A model generated the notes under the pieces. The model did not search any database. It was not told where the DNA came from and saw only the letters and a list, made by a program, of their open reading frames with translations. Below, piece by piece: positions 36,685-44,594 of a DNA stretch of 48,816 nucleotides. Within the stretch, counting starts at the first letter, position 1. Each line of letters begins with the position of its first letter. Origin of the DNA: a virus; IMG/VR virus record IMGVR_UViG_3300005613_000098, positions 1 to 48,816 of that record; one strand, 5' to 3'. Position numbers and translations under genes: made by a program.

Positions 36685-36834
36685 ATGTTGAGGCTGAATT
36701 TTCAAATGATAACCCACTTTCATTGGAATTTAACCGAACTTGAAGAAATGATACCGTGGGAAAGAGAAGTCTACATTTCTTTGTTAATGCAGCATCTTGA
36801 AGAAGAAAACAAAAGAATGCAGGAAAAGAGATGA
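36685..36834 (+). CDS. gp51: Small baseplate hub assembly protein, gp51-like (49 aa)
   Basis: Short protein MLRLNFQMITHFHWNLTELE then EMIPWEREVYISLLMQHLEE ending in basic residues. The LTELExMIPWEREVYxxLLM core is typical of gp51-type hub catalysts of T4-like phages. The open frame continues upstream without a better start; the ATG at 36685 follows the gp26 stop by five bases and has a weak AGAGAG site. The stop overlaps the tape measure start (ATGA). It is shorter than most relatives, so a non-ATG upstream start is possible. Confidence 0.75.
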   Translation: MLRLNFQMITHFHWNLTELEEMIPWEREVYISLLMQHLEEENKRMQEKR

Positions 36835-38633
36835 ATGATTTTGACCGAGTAGAAAAACCCATTGGCGAACAGTTGCAAAGATTTGATAAGATTATGCAAC
36901 GAGAAGGTGGTCGTGTAAGTGCTGGTCTAGAACGAGCAATGCGAGGAACATTGTCGATCGCAGATCGCGCTCAATATGATGTTGCCGTCATGTCGCGTAA
37001 GACAGTCAGTGCGGTAGAATCTGCACTTGCGTCACAAGTTCAACAAGGTATTGTTGCAACAAGTGAGCGAGGAAAATTTCTCGTTGATCGCACCATTGCT
37101 TTGACAAAACAGTTGCTTGATGCTGATATGGCAGAAGCAAAGGCGATTAGTTTTGAATTGAAAGAAATACGCAAACTTTCCAAAGATCTTACGGGAATGG
37201 ACAGAGAAGCGGTTGGAGGAATTTCGCGTGCTGCGACACAGGAAATCAAAGGTGTATCCAACCTCAGTATTCTTAAATCATCTGTGTTACAGAACATTCC
37301 TCGTTTGGAGGATTTCGTCGAAAATATTCTTGGTGGTGGCTTTATCGGAAAGACAGCGGGAACCTTTATTCGTCTTCGCAAGGAAGAGAAACAGCGTAAA
37401 ATCAATTTAAAGGCTCAACTTGCAACATTAAAAGCACAAGAGGCAGCAGTCGATACAAAAGATAAAGTCGATGAATTGAAAGATGATGTTTCAGCAATTC
37501 GAGATTCTTTAGATAAATCCAGAGAAGAATCAGAAGAAGAAAAGCGTTTTCGTGAGAGTCAACTGGAACTTCTCGAACGAATTTCAAAAAGTGAAGGTAA
37601 AGAAAACAATACAGAGGAACAAAAAGAAACAAAATCTTTGTTTGAAAGACTTACCGGTATTGTTTCGGGTATAGGCGGAGCGATTGCTGCTATTGCATCA
37701 AAACTCGGCATTACCGCAGCGGTTGGTGGTGCTGCCAGAGGTCTCGGTGGATTAATTCCTTTGGGTGGGAAAAAACCACCTGGCACGCCACTGGCGACAG
37801 GAACAAAATTCGGAAAATTGGCAAAATTTGGACGCTTTGCGGGTAGAGCCTTTCTTCCTTTAGCAATTGCATCTGCTGGTTTTTCGATGTATAACGAATT
37901 GATGGATATTAACCAGTCCGATCTTACCGACGACGAAAAGAAAAAAGAAAAACAGGTTGCTGTCGCTAAATTTGGTGGGACTTTGGCTGGTGGTGTTGGT
38001 GGTGCAAAACTAGGTGCAATGGCTGGACTGTTAGGAGGACCTTTAGCACCATTGACTGTTCCATTGGGTGCGCTTGTCGGTGGTATTATTGGTACGGTTG
38101 CTGGACCAAAACTCGCAGAGAAAATAACTCGATTCGCTCAAACCGCCTTCGATCAAATCAAAGAATCGTTCAAATATGTCAAGACACTTGCACCATACGC
38201 AATAACCTTCCTGAAAGATAAGATGTTTGAATATGTTACTGACTTCTTTAGAAACGCAACCATATTATGGGATTCACTTGGCGATTATATAAAAAAATCG
38301 ATATACGATGCGATATTCGGGAAACAAGTGTCTCCTGAACAACAACAAAGAAATATAGAAAACAACATTCGTAATCAGCGATCTCCAGAAAGTATGTACG
38401 GCATCCCGGGTGGTAGAATATCCCCGAGTAAGCAGGTAAGAGCAATAGATGGATACATTTCGGAAAGAGACAGAATATTGCAGCGGGAACGGAATGAGAT
38501 GTCTTCCATGCTTGCAGCATTTAGCAACAATATCAATAACTCTGTAACCCAAGTTATCGCACCGAACATTCGCACAAGAAACGATCACAACACACTTGAG
38601 CGAAATGAAATGAGTGGGATAGCATTCGCATAA
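36831..38633 (+). CDS. Tape measure/hub protein, gp29-like (600 aa)
   Basis: The N-terminal 230 residues are helical and charged, with a coiled-coil stretch (LKAQLATLKAQEAAVDTKDK, then VDELKDDVSAIRDSLDKSRE). The middle has two hydrophobic glycine/alanine-rich segments at about residues 270-315 and 375-420 (GLFxR...IGGAIAAIASKLG; AGGVGGAKLGAMAGLLGGPL), which could insert in the host membrane on DNA entry. The C-terminus is hydrophilic with many N/R residues. Length is close to T4 gp29 (590 aa), the tape measure that fixes tail length, so a T4-sized tail of roughly 90-100 nm is expected. It follows gp51-like by ATGA overlap and ends just before a terminator hairpin. Confidence 0.85.
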   Translation: MNDFDRVEKPIGEQLQRFDKIMQREGGRVSAGLERAMRGTLSIADRAQYDVAVMSRKTVSAVESALASQVQQGIVATSERGKFLVDRTIALTKQLLDADMAEAKAISFELKEIRKLSKDLTGMDREAVGGISRAATQEIKGVSNLSILKSSVLQNIPRLEDFVENILGGGFIGKTAGTFIRLRKEEKQRKINLKAQLATLKAQEAAVDTKDKVDELKDDVSAIRDSLDKSREESEEEKRFRESQLELLERISKSEGKENNTEEQKETKSLFERLTGIVSGIGGAIAAIASKLGITAAVGGAARGLGGLIPLGGKKPPGTPLATGTKFGKLAKFGRFAGRAFLPLAIASAGFSMYNELMDINQSDLTDDEKKKEKQVAVAKFGGTLAGGVGGAKLGAMAGLLGGPLAPLTVPLGALVGGIIGTVAGPKLAEKITRFAQTAFDQIKESFKYVKTLAPYAITFLKDKMFEYVTDFFRNATILWDSLGDYIKKSIYDAIFGKQVSPEQQQRNIENNIRNQRSPESMYGIPGGRISPSKQVRAIDGYISERDRILQRERNEMSSMLAAFSNNINNSVTQVIAPNIRTRNDHNTLERNEMSGIAFA

Positions 38634-38666
38634 AAAAACGGGGGAGTGGCATTGCACCACTCCCCC
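38634..38666 (-). terminator. Rho-independent terminator at the gp32/tape-measure convergence
   Basis: A perfect 10-bp stem (38640-38649 with 38657-38666, G/C-rich) closes a 7-base loop. On the minus strand the right arm is followed by C-G-TTTTTTT, a strong U-run, so it ends gp32 transcripts. On the plus strand the A-run comes first and the following U-run is weak, so it would be a poor terminator for the tape measure. Confidence 0.85.
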
Positions 38667-38688
38667 TCTGCATCGTTATGGAGTCATC

Positions 38689-39600
38689 TCAGGACTCGTT
38701 TGCCAATCGTTGGAAGTACGACAGAGCATCACCGGCATCATCATCGACGGTGTTTTGAGGAGACGCAGAATCCCCAGATCGTGTTGGATCACCGTACCGT
38801 TCATTGACAAGACGATCTGTTTCGTCCTCATCCGCATCCGCGGCTGTTTTCGGTACAGTAGATCCGCTACCCTGTAGAACAACATCGAAACGCTTCTTCA
38901 ATTCATCATATGTCTTGAAACTGCTTGGTGCGATGAATTCCTTGAGCGGATACTGTTGCTTCCACAACTTTTCAAGCACTTGATCGTCACCCTTGAACAA
39001 AGGTTCAGGTGAGTCAAACTCAGAACGATCATAATTTACATAACCCGCAACCTTACGAATCTTCAACTTAAAGTTTGCACCGGACCAGAAATCAAACGGG
39101 TTCAGTGGTTCCTCGTCGTCAAACTCAGGATTCATTGCTTCGTTGATCTTGTCGAAGATCTTCTTTCCATACTTGTATAGAAACACCTTTCCTTCGTTTT
39201 CTGGATTCGCAGGATCAGAAATCACAAGAATGTTAGAAATGTAAGAAAGTCTTCGCTTTCGATCCCTTGCAATTTCCTTGTCAGATTCAATTCCACTGTT
39301 CCAAAGTTCACTGTTTCCTTCACACACAGGACATGGAAGACCTAGTGTAGTTGGACAGTTCTCGATGAACCAACCACCCTTACCTTGAAATCCATGATTG
39401 AACAGTCGTGCCCATGGCACATCTTCACCATCAACCGGAGGAAGGAATCGAATTACGGCGTAACCATTGCTTGACTTGTCAAGTTCAGGACGCCAGAACC
39501 GATCGTCCTTGTATGATTCACCACCTTTGGTGATCTTGTTTAACTCTTCAGTGAGTTTTTCTAGGTTCTGTGACTTTTTCTTTAGATCATTAAATCCCAT
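38689..39600 (-). CDS. gp32: Single-stranded DNA-binding protein gp32
   Basis: Recognised as T4 gp32: N-terminal basic helix (MGFNDLKKKSQNLEKLTEEL) for cooperativity, then FWRPELDKSSNGYAVIRFLP. Zinc ligands are visible as H69, C82, C90 and C93 (H-x12-C-x7-C-P-V-C), matching T4 spacing for H64/C77 and the CxxC pair. The core continues to YDELKKRFDVVLQG. The acidic C-terminal tail (TAADADEDETDRL, DDDAGDALSYFQRLANES) is the partner-binding arm. Length 303 aa is near T4 gp32 (301 aa). It coats ssDNA in replication, recombination and repair. It has its own sigma70-type promoter and AAGGAG site (12 nt before ATG) and a downstream terminator. Confidence 0.96.
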   Translation of the reverse strand: MGFNDLKKKSQNLEKLTEELNKITKGGESYKDDRFWRPELDKSSNGYAVIRFLPPVDGEDVPWARLFNHGFQGKGGWFIENCPTTLGLPCPVCEGNSELWNSGIESDKEIARDRKRRLSYISNILVISDPANPENEGKVFLYKYGKKIFDKINEAMNPEFDDEEPLNPFDFWSGANFKLKIRKVAGYVNYDRSEFDSPEPLFKGDDQVLEKLWKQQYPLKEFIAPSSFKTYDELKKRFDVVLQGSGSTVPKTAADADEDETDRLVNERYGDPTRSGDSASPQNTVDDDAGDALSYFQRLANES

Positions 39601-39638
39601 TGTGTTCTCCTTGTACGAAATTTACGGAATTTGCGTTG

Positions 39639-39651
39639 TGTGTTTTACACA
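39639..39651 (-). other. Small hairpin at the 5' end of gp32 mRNA
   Basis: TGTGT-AAA-ACACA on the minus strand gives a 5-bp stem with a 3-base loop, at the expected transcript start. A second weak stem (AAATT/AATTT, about 39618-39632) lies closer to the start codon. gp32 of T4 is autoregulated through its leader; whether this leader works the same way is not known. Confidence 0.35.
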
Positions 39652-39657
39652 TGACAA

Positions 39658-39686
39658 AGTATATCACACAACTTATTTAGTGTCAA
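39658..39686 (-). promoter_or_regulatory. Sigma70-type promoter of gp32
   Basis: The minus strand reads TTGACA (39686-39681), a 17-base spacer, then TATACT (39663-39658), close to ideal spacing and boxes. It gives a transcript start near 39651, about 50 bases before the gp32 ATG. The -35 box overlaps the gp59 stop codon at 39683-39685. Confidence 0.85.
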
Positions 39687-40282
39687 GTGATTCGATTCAG
39701 AATTATTTGCTTGATTTTTTCTCCTTCTATCTTTGGTACGAACGGTCTGTACCGGTCAAGTATAAATGCGTGATCTTTCCACACGAAATCATTTTCTAAC
39801 TTTTGATTCCACTCGGCTAAAAACCCCAGAACACTGTCCATCAAAACAAGAGTCTCTGCTGAAATGCGATTCGACATGTATAGTCGTGCGAGAATAGGGT
39901 GAGAGTTAGTGGAAGTAAAAAGATCGTCAAACGAAATACCGGATCTTTCCATTTCAGATGCGATTGTTGATACATCATCTTTAAACGCTTGCGTGAGAGA
40001 TTGTCTTCGTCGCAGCCAGTCTGTGTATATTTTTTTTGACTCATCGCTCATGAGTTCACCGATCCATGACTTGTGAATGCTGGCATAGTTCGACAATAAA
40101 AATGAGGGATATTCTTTTCCGTACTTTTTTGCGATCTGCTCAAATACATGCTTGTCACGGCGTGAACGAAACGAATCGAGTGTCACACTGGTCTTGCCAT
40201 TGAATTTAAAGAAGTCATATGATTTTTTCGTGAAGTGCAGTTTCAATGCGATGTAGGTTCGGTACACATCGAACCCGTTCAC
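39683..40282 (-). CDS. gp59: Replicative helicase loader gp59
   Basis: Recognised as gp59: NGFDVYRTYIALKLHFTKKS near the N-terminus, then FRSRRDKHVFEQIAKKYGKE, SYASIHKSWIG-type segment and LTQAFKDDVSTIASEMERSG. Near the end come SAETLVLMDSVLGFLAEWNQ and KDHAFILDRYRPFVPKIEGE. T4 gp59 (217 aa) loads the gp41 helicase on forks and binds gp32. The frame is open to an ATG at 40318, but the GTG at 40282 is preferred. It overlaps the gp33 stop (ATGTGA), has GGGGAAG about nine bases upstream, and gives an N-terminus like the relatives. Proteins of both starts differ by 12 residues. Confidence 0.9.
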   Translation of the reverse strand: MNGFDVYRTYIALKLHFTKKSYDFFKFNGKTSVTLDSFRSRRDKHVFEQIAKKYGKEYPSFLLSNYASIHKSWIGELMSDESKKIYTDWLRRRQSLTQAFKDDVSTIASEMERSGISFDDLFTSTNSHPILARLYMSNRISAETLVLMDSVLGFLAEWNQKLENDFVWKDHAFILDRYRPFVPKIEGEKIKQIILNRIT

Positions 40283-40500
40283 ATCGGTAGACTTCCCCCG
40301 CGTGGGAGTAGATTGCATTCTCTTGCCTCACCTTCTACCTTTTCAACTATCGGTTTTTCCAGTAACTTTGCTGCAACTTCTGGTTCAATTTCTAGTTCTT
40401 GACATGCTTCTAAAACCGCTTCCATATAGCCGATACTGTCTGTCTTCACGATCTTTTGAACAAGATCTGAGAATGTTTTCTTGTCATCATATTTGAACAT
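40279..40500 (-). CDS. gp33: Late transcription coactivator gp33
   Basis: Small acidic protein with the gp33 signature of marine T4-likes: SIGYMEAVLEACQELEIEPE, VAAKLLEKPIVEKVEGEARE and a C-terminal CNLLPRGGSLPM (LLPRxxxLP motif, the end that contacts the sliding clamp in T4). The start MFKYDDKKTF at 40500 is chosen because GGAG lies five bases upstream; a longer start at 40518 has no such site. At 73 aa it is shorter than T4 gp33 (112 aa), as in related marine phages. It links RNA polymerase with the clamp for late promoters, matching the TATAAATA elements in this window. Confidence 0.9.
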   Translation of the reverse strand: MFKYDDKKTFSDLVQKIVKTDSIGYMEAVLEACQELEIEPEVAAKLLEKPIVEKVEGEARECNLLPRGGSLPM

Positions 40501-40550
40501 TTTTTCTCCATTATACATAGATTAGTAAGATAAATCGAAAGGAAATTCCC

Positions 40551-41462
40551 TTGAGCAATGCAGATCCAAACCTCATTATAACAACTTCTGATGCGGGTGC
40601 AAGTGTTCGCACAGTAATTGATGTAGCGAGCGGTGTTACCAGCCACTATCAAGCAATGGTTCTTGCGTTTGATGATGGTGCTGCAACTCTTGATATTGTA
40701 ACAGCATCGAATCCATATCCAGTATACCTTCCTGCCACATCTCAAGCCTATCTTCGTATTCAGGAAATTGCGGATGGTTTGACTGCTGTTGCCGGTATCA
40801 CTTCGATGCTCGTCACCTTTACCGATAGTGCAGCGATTACTGTTGATGCGACTCTTGATGCGGTAGTTGGTATTTCGGCAGGACAAGTGATTGGTGTATA
40901 TGGTGTTCCGGGTGCGACTGCAATTGGAATCGCCGGTGTCGCGGGTGCGACAGCAATCGGAATTACTGGTCAAGTAGACCTTGATCCGTCTGCCGTAGTG
41001 GGAATTAGTGGCTCTGTTGGTGTAACCGGTCAAGTTGCTATCGATCCTGCATCAAAGGTAGGAATTACTGGTGATGTGGCAGTCACCGGAGAGGTCGCTG
41101 TAATCCCCGGTGGTGCTTCTCTTGGTGTCACAGGTGAGGTTGCGATCGTCAATGGTTCCTCGACGCTACAGGTGATTTCTGTACCCGCTACAGGTCTCAC
41201 AAACGGTGGGTACAGTGGAAACTTCTCGGTATCTGGTCAACAACTTCCCAGCCATGGTCTTTCTTCCGGTGTTCGTTTGATTGCCGAATCGACGGGAATT
41301 TCTACCGACTATGTGTATGTCGGAGGCTCAACTGCCGGTGGTACTGGTGGCATGTATCCGCTTCGTGAATTTGAAAGTGTGTTCCTTGAAGTGAATAATC
41401 TGAACAAGGTATATTTCTGGCCAGACAACACACAAGTCGTGGTGAAGTATATCGGCTCATGA
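40551..41462 (+). CDS. Virion-like repeat protein (303 aa)
   Basis: The middle third is a repeat of short strands with period about 16-18: VVGISAGQVIG, AIGITGQVDLDPSAVVGISG, VGVTGQVAIDPASKVGITGD, VAVTGEVAVIPGGASLGVTG and EVAIVNGSS. A stacked beta-helix or needle is expected. The C-terminal domain (HGLSSGVRLIAESTGISTDY to NNLNKVYFWPDNTQVVVKYI) is a beta-sandwich seen in phage structural proteins. The start is TTG with GGAAA just upstream; no in-frame ATG is near. It ends by ATGA overlap with the next gene. Probable head decoration or fibre protein. Function inferred. Confidence 0.78.
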   Translation: MSNADPNLIITTSDAGASVRTVIDVASGVTSHYQAMVLAFDDGAATLDIVTASNPYPVYLPATSQAYLRIQEIADGLTAVAGITSMLVTFTDSAAITVDATLDAVVGISAGQVIGVYGVPGATAIGIAGVAGATAIGITGQVDLDPSAVVGISGSVGVTGQVAIDPASKVGITGDVAVTGEVAVIPGGASLGVTGEVAIVNGSSTLQVISVPATGLTNGGYSGNFSVSGQQLPSHGLSSGVRLIAESTGISTDYVYVGGSTAGGTGGMYPLREFESVFLEVNNLNKVYFWPDNTQVVVKYIGS

Positions 41463-42595
41463 CACTACGAGACTCACTAGACGACGCGATACGAAACGAC
41501 GGAAACCAGAGTTCTCGGTTTTTCTCGACGACACAGAATGAATTTCTGTATGCAACAAAAGACACTTGCATCAATCGAGAGAATCCAAACCGATCGGTGA
41601 ATCTTGTTCCTATTCTTGTTGTTGGTTTTGATGCCGATGGTACATTCGATAATCTTGTACCAAATGGAAGCACAAACGGCTTCTGGACACTTGCAACAAC
41701 ACTAATTGATCCAAGCGATTCCGGTGGTTCTGATCGAGGATATCTTGCACAGGCACTTATTGAGTTTGATCTTAACCAATCCACTCTTTCGAATAAAGGA
41801 TCGGTGACGGGCGATGCAGCCGCCGAAAGAGTTGTTCGTGCGCAACTGTCATTGAGTATTGCCGGTAGAAGCATCGATGCCGTAGCAGGACAAGGAATCA
41901 CAATTGACTTTCACAGATTTGCAACGGGTGCTTGTGGAGATTATCCTGCGCCTGCTGGTGTGACTGAAGAATCACATTGGGGTGGTGATGCGACCTGGTG
42001 GGAATGGGATTACAGCGGAAATCATATAAGTAAAGCAAATGGTGCATTGTCGGGAACTGCCACACTAAAACCACTACAGATCAATCGCAATCCCATTGGT
42101 TCTCCGTACATTGCTGGAGCGTATCCGCCTCGTAGAGCAGGTACAAACAACTGGAATCTACAGGGATTGGGTGCAACGGGCGGCGCGCCGGTGTATACTC
42201 CAACAAGAGAGGCAACATGTTCAGATCCATATGCTTATCGGGATGCTGCTGAATACAGTGATTTTCATGAAGGTTCCACAGCAGACATTTTCTACGACAA
42301 CACGAATCTCTATGCGTGTACCGCAAATCAGTTTCCGAGTGTGTTGTTGACACCAACAATGAAACAGATCAGCCTTGACATCACCGATGCAGTACGAAGA
42401 TCATTCATTGGTTACGGTGGTTATCTTCGCATTCTCATTCGTCTGAGAAACTCAGAGGTGTTTGATTACAACGAAGAAGACGACATTCGTGCATGGGTTG
42501 CGTTTCACTCTAGAGAATCTGTGGAATCTGTGCCGACGACGCCAACTACGAGGCGGGAAGGATTAGCACCGGCAATCGAGATTCTTTACTCTTGA
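41459..42595 (+). CDS. Beta-sandwich structural protein, DNRLRE-like (378 aa)
   Basis: No exact family. The core has ALIEFDLNQSTL, VVRAQLSLSIAGRSID and ITIDFHRFATGACGDY, then ESHWGGDATWWEWDYSGN and DITDAVRRSFIGYGGYLRIL. This is the pattern of DNRLRE-type and related carbohydrate-associated beta-sandwiches: hydrophobic strands framed by a W-x-(x)-G-A/D-A-T-W region. No signal peptide is present, so the protein likely belongs to the virion. It is coupled to the preceding repeat protein by ATGA, and its last 10 bases overlap the convergent gene on the other strand. Possibly an adhesion or head-decoration protein. Confidence 0.78.
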   Translation: MTLRDSLDDAIRNDGNQSSRFFSTTQNEFLYATKDTCINRENPNRSVNLVPILVVGFDADGTFDNLVPNGSTNGFWTLATTLIDPSDSGGSDRGYLAQALIEFDLNQSTLSNKGSVTGDAAAERVVRAQLSLSIAGRSIDAVAGQGITIDFHRFATGACGDYPAPAGVTEESHWGGDATWWEWDYSGNHISKANGALSGTATLKPLQINRNPIGSPYIAGAYPPRRAGTNNWNLQGLGATGGAPVYTPTREATCSDPYAYRDAAEYSDFHEGSTADIFYDNTNLYACTANQFPSVLLTPTMKQISLDITDAVRRSFIGYGGYLRILIRLRNSEVFDYNEEDDIRAWVAFHSRESVESVPTTPTTRREGLAPAIEILYS

Positions 42596-43203
42596 TTGTT
42601 GCGAATTCGTTCTAATTGCTTTCGACGTTGTTCGCACCGGACACAGCCACCTTTCTTTTCAATCTCAAACTCTTCGTTTACACGCTGAATCTCATCTTGT
42701 GGAACCGCTCCGTCGTGTTGTGCAGAGAGTTCCTTCAACTTCTTTTTCTTATTCTGACACGCAGGACACGGTTTCTTTGGTTCTTCCGGTGTCTGTTCTT
42801 TTTCCTTGAGATTTGGATGGACTGGTTTTGCCAATTCACTTCTCATCACATCATCTCCAATTTTGATTTCGATGAGTGTCTTTCGACTGTCTCCACCTGC
42901 CTCATAATTTGAGAACCCAGGCATCTTTCTTGGACAATTGAGGTATGGGTGATCTAGTTTGCCATATTCCTCGTCGTCCATGTTGAGCCATGTCGCTCTG
43001 CGATCTCCACACCCACATTCGCCACAGAAAAACTTTCCACGCTGCTCCTTACTTGCACGAAGACCGGGACAGACTGGAATGTTTTCACCATCACCAAAAC
43101 AAGATAGTAGTCTCAAGTCTTTTGTGGTGACATCTGTTTTTTTTGATGTCATACCCTTAGACCACTTTGCCTTGAGATAACTTGCAACCATTCCGAAATT
43201 CAT
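42586..43203 (-). CDS. Cysteine-rich zinc-binding-type protein of unknown function (205 aa)
   Basis: The start at 43203 (MNFGMVASYLKAKW) is chosen because it overlaps the stop of the exonuclease gene by one base (TAATG); the open frame extends 96 nt further upstream but would overlap it. An N-terminal cysteine group (LRLLSCFGD, VCPGLRASKEQRGKFFCGEC with CGDRRATWLN, then YLNCPRKMPGFSNY) and a C-terminal pair of CxxC motifs (CPACQNKKKKLKEL and CVRCEQRRKQLERI) suggest bound metal. The C-terminal half is helical and basic. Similar arrangements occur in unannotated marine T4-like proteins. No function known. Confidence 0.82.
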   Translation of the reverse strand: MNFGMVASYLKAKWSKGMTSKKTDVTTKDLRLLSCFGDGENIPVCPGLRASKEQRGKFFCGECGCGDRRATWLNMDDEEYGKLDHPYLNCPRKMPGFSNYEAGGDSRKTLIEIKIGDDVMRSELAKPVHPNLKEKEQTPEEPKKPCPACQNKKKKLKELSAQHDGAVPQDEIQRVNEEFEIEKKGGCVRCEQRRKQLERIRNNQE

Positions 43204-43865
43204 TATTGTGCCTTTCTGTAATTCTGAATCGTATTGTATAAAGAACCCACGAAGCGTATTGGTGATTCCACAAAAACCTGAGAAGTTCCATCGTCGCATG
43301 TAATAAGTACGACAATTGTATTTATCGGTTCACCCGTTCGTTCTTGCCACATCAGGGCGTACGCTGTTGCCTGCTCAAAGTAGTTTTGAATGTCCTCTTT
43401 TGACTTTTGACGCTTACTCGTTTTGAAATCTATTACCGAAAGTTTCCCGTCAAATTCTGCAATACAATCTACTCTGCCGGCAAGACCGACTGCTTCTGAC
43501 CACAGTGGGACTTCCTGAGCCCGAATGTTGTCGATGCGATCGATGTCACTCTTGAGAGACAGAAACAGATCCAGTAGGTTCGGAGTGTACCGTTCCTTTA
43601 GGTCGTCCTTGTTGTTGATGTAGTCTTCCACCAAAGAGTGAAAACGAGTGCCTCTTGTAGAGACTCGTCTTGATTCTTCAGGATTCTTTCTTCGCCACTC
43701 TGCGAAGAAATGACGCTTTTCCCAACCAACGACAGTAGTGACACTTGGAAGTTTGGTTCCCTGTGGTGAAATATAGTAACGAGTGTCGTTTTCTTCTATT
43801 CGTTCCAGATCTTGTAGATCAGGTGGAGTCAGATGGGTAAAATTTTTGTATTTTCTACTGTCCAT
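43203..43865 (-). CDS. PD-(D/E)XK exonuclease, RecB/MGME1-like (220 aa)
   Basis: Motifs of the family are visible in order: PSVTTVVGWEK near residue 40, GTRFHSLVEDYI with H76, E118 (AQEVPLW), LAGRVDCIAEFDGKLSVIDF with D133 and D146, K148 in DFKTSK, and the QATAYA motif at about Q165. This is the RecB-like nuclease architecture of the MGME1/Cas4 group, with all expected catalytic residues. It likely degrades or trims DNA ends in recombination or genome maintenance. It sits between an unknown gene and the Cys-rich protein in a five-gene minus-strand operon containing an HNH nuclease. Confidence 0.88.
   Translation of the reverse strand: MDSRKYKNFTHLTPPDLQDLERIEENDTRYYISPQGTKLPSVTTVVGWEKRHFFAEWRRKNPEESRRVSTRGTRFHSLVEDYINNKDDLKERYTPNLLDLFLSLKSDIDRIDNIRAQEVPLWSEAVGLAGRVDCIAEFDGKLSVIDFKTSKRQKSKEDIQNYFEQATAYALMWQERTGEPINTIVVLITCDDGTSQVFVESPIRFVGSLYNTIQNYRKAQ
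43319..43326 (-). promoter_or_regulatory. NATAAATA octamer upstream of the Cys-rich gene
   Basis: The minus strand reads GATAAATA, 116 nt upstream of the 205-aa gene and inside the exonuclease gene. Candidate relaxed late promoter. Confidence 0.25.
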
Positions 43866-43871
43866 AATATA

Positions 43872-44252
43872 TCATTTTTCCCGTGTGATGGAAAGAATTC
43901 TTTCGATTTGGAGTTGGCACTTCGCTTCACGCTCACGACCTTTCCAGTGGATATAATCACGATCGGGGTTTTTCTTGAGGTGCATGAGCAGAGGAATTAC
44001 TTGACGCTCCAGTTCCTTGAGTTTGGCTTCCATCAATTGCTGATATTGATTGCGAACAGCAGTTGCGCCTTCACATGTGCTGTTCATCTCAATGATCGCA
44101 TCGAGTTTCGATTTGATGTCCAGAATTTCGTCTGGTGTCGTTGTAGCCGCACCAACCTGCAAAATGCCATTCAGTTCCTCTTCGTTTACACTGGAGAAAC
44201 CAAAATCAAAATCGTCGTCAAGGTACTCTTCTGGAATTCCAAAATTGCTCAT
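43872..44252 (-). CDS. Unknown acidic/helical protein (126 aa)
   Basis: Starts MSNFGIPEEYLDDDFDFGFS, with an acidic N-terminal segment followed by helical parts (LDIKSKLDAIIEMNSTCEG, EAKLKELERQVIPLLMHLKK) and a basic C-terminus (HWKGREREAKCQLQIERILS). Similar small proteins occur in marine T4-like genomes near replication or head genes, but no function is known. Its start overlaps the stop of the FmdB-type gene (ATGA), which supports the start, and its stop lies 6 bases before the exonuclease start. Confidence 0.8.
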   Translation of the reverse strand: MSNFGIPEEYLDDDFDFGFSSVNEEELNGILQVGAATTTPDEILDIKSKLDAIIEMNSTCEGATAVRNQYQQLMEAKLKELERQVIPLLMHLKKNPDRDYIHWKGREREAKCQLQIERILSITREK

Positions 44253-44593
44253 GTTTTTCTCTTTCGTACATGGGAGTTGCTTTTTGAATCTGATGTGCTT
44301 TTTGTGCCAAGTCTTCCGCCTCTATTCTCAACGGCGGCATCGATGTTATCATGAAATCGTTTCGGTACTTGACCAGAGTGCTTCACTCGTTCCATGATTT
44401 CCTTGAACTCAGATGACGGTTTGACATTCATATCATAACCGACTGTCGGAAAAGACTCAAACCTTTTACTGACACAACCTTCTTTACCACACGCAGGACA
44501 TGGTTGTAATAATGGTTTGTTTCTACTATCAATACTTAGATACTCGTCAAATTTTTCATTGCAAGCATTGCAAATAAATTCATAAGTTGGCAT
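44249..44593 (-). CDS. FmdB-type zinc ribbon protein (114 aa)
   Basis: The chosen start is ATG 44593-44591 (MPTYEFICNACNEKFDEYLS), one base after the HNH gene stop; the open frame reaches 44659 but that would overlap it. A CxxC at residues 8/11 and CPAC at 32/35 form the FmdB-family zinc ribbon, followed by FESFPTVGYDM. The remaining 65 residues are helical, then basic and disordered (KSTSDSKSNSHVRKRKT). FmdB-type proteins are small nucleic-acid or transcription-associated zinc ribbons; the function in phages is unknown. Confidence 0.85.
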   Translation of the reverse strand: MPTYEFICNACNEKFDEYLSIDSRNKPLLQPCPACGKEGCVSKRFESFPTVGYDMNVKPSSEFKEIMERVKHSGQVPKRFHDNIDAAVENRGGRLGTKSTSDSKSNSHVRKRKT

Positions 44594-44594
44594 A

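Noticed and set aside
40510-40515. TATAAT on the minus strand just before gp33, as a host-type -10 box.
   Set aside because: The start would fall about three bases before the ATG, leaving the GGAG site outside the transcript, and no good -35 box lies 17 bases upstream.
41302-41901. 199-codon minus-strand open frame across two plus-strand genes.
   Set aside because: It crosses the ATGA junction of two well-supported coupled genes and shows no recognisable protein pattern.
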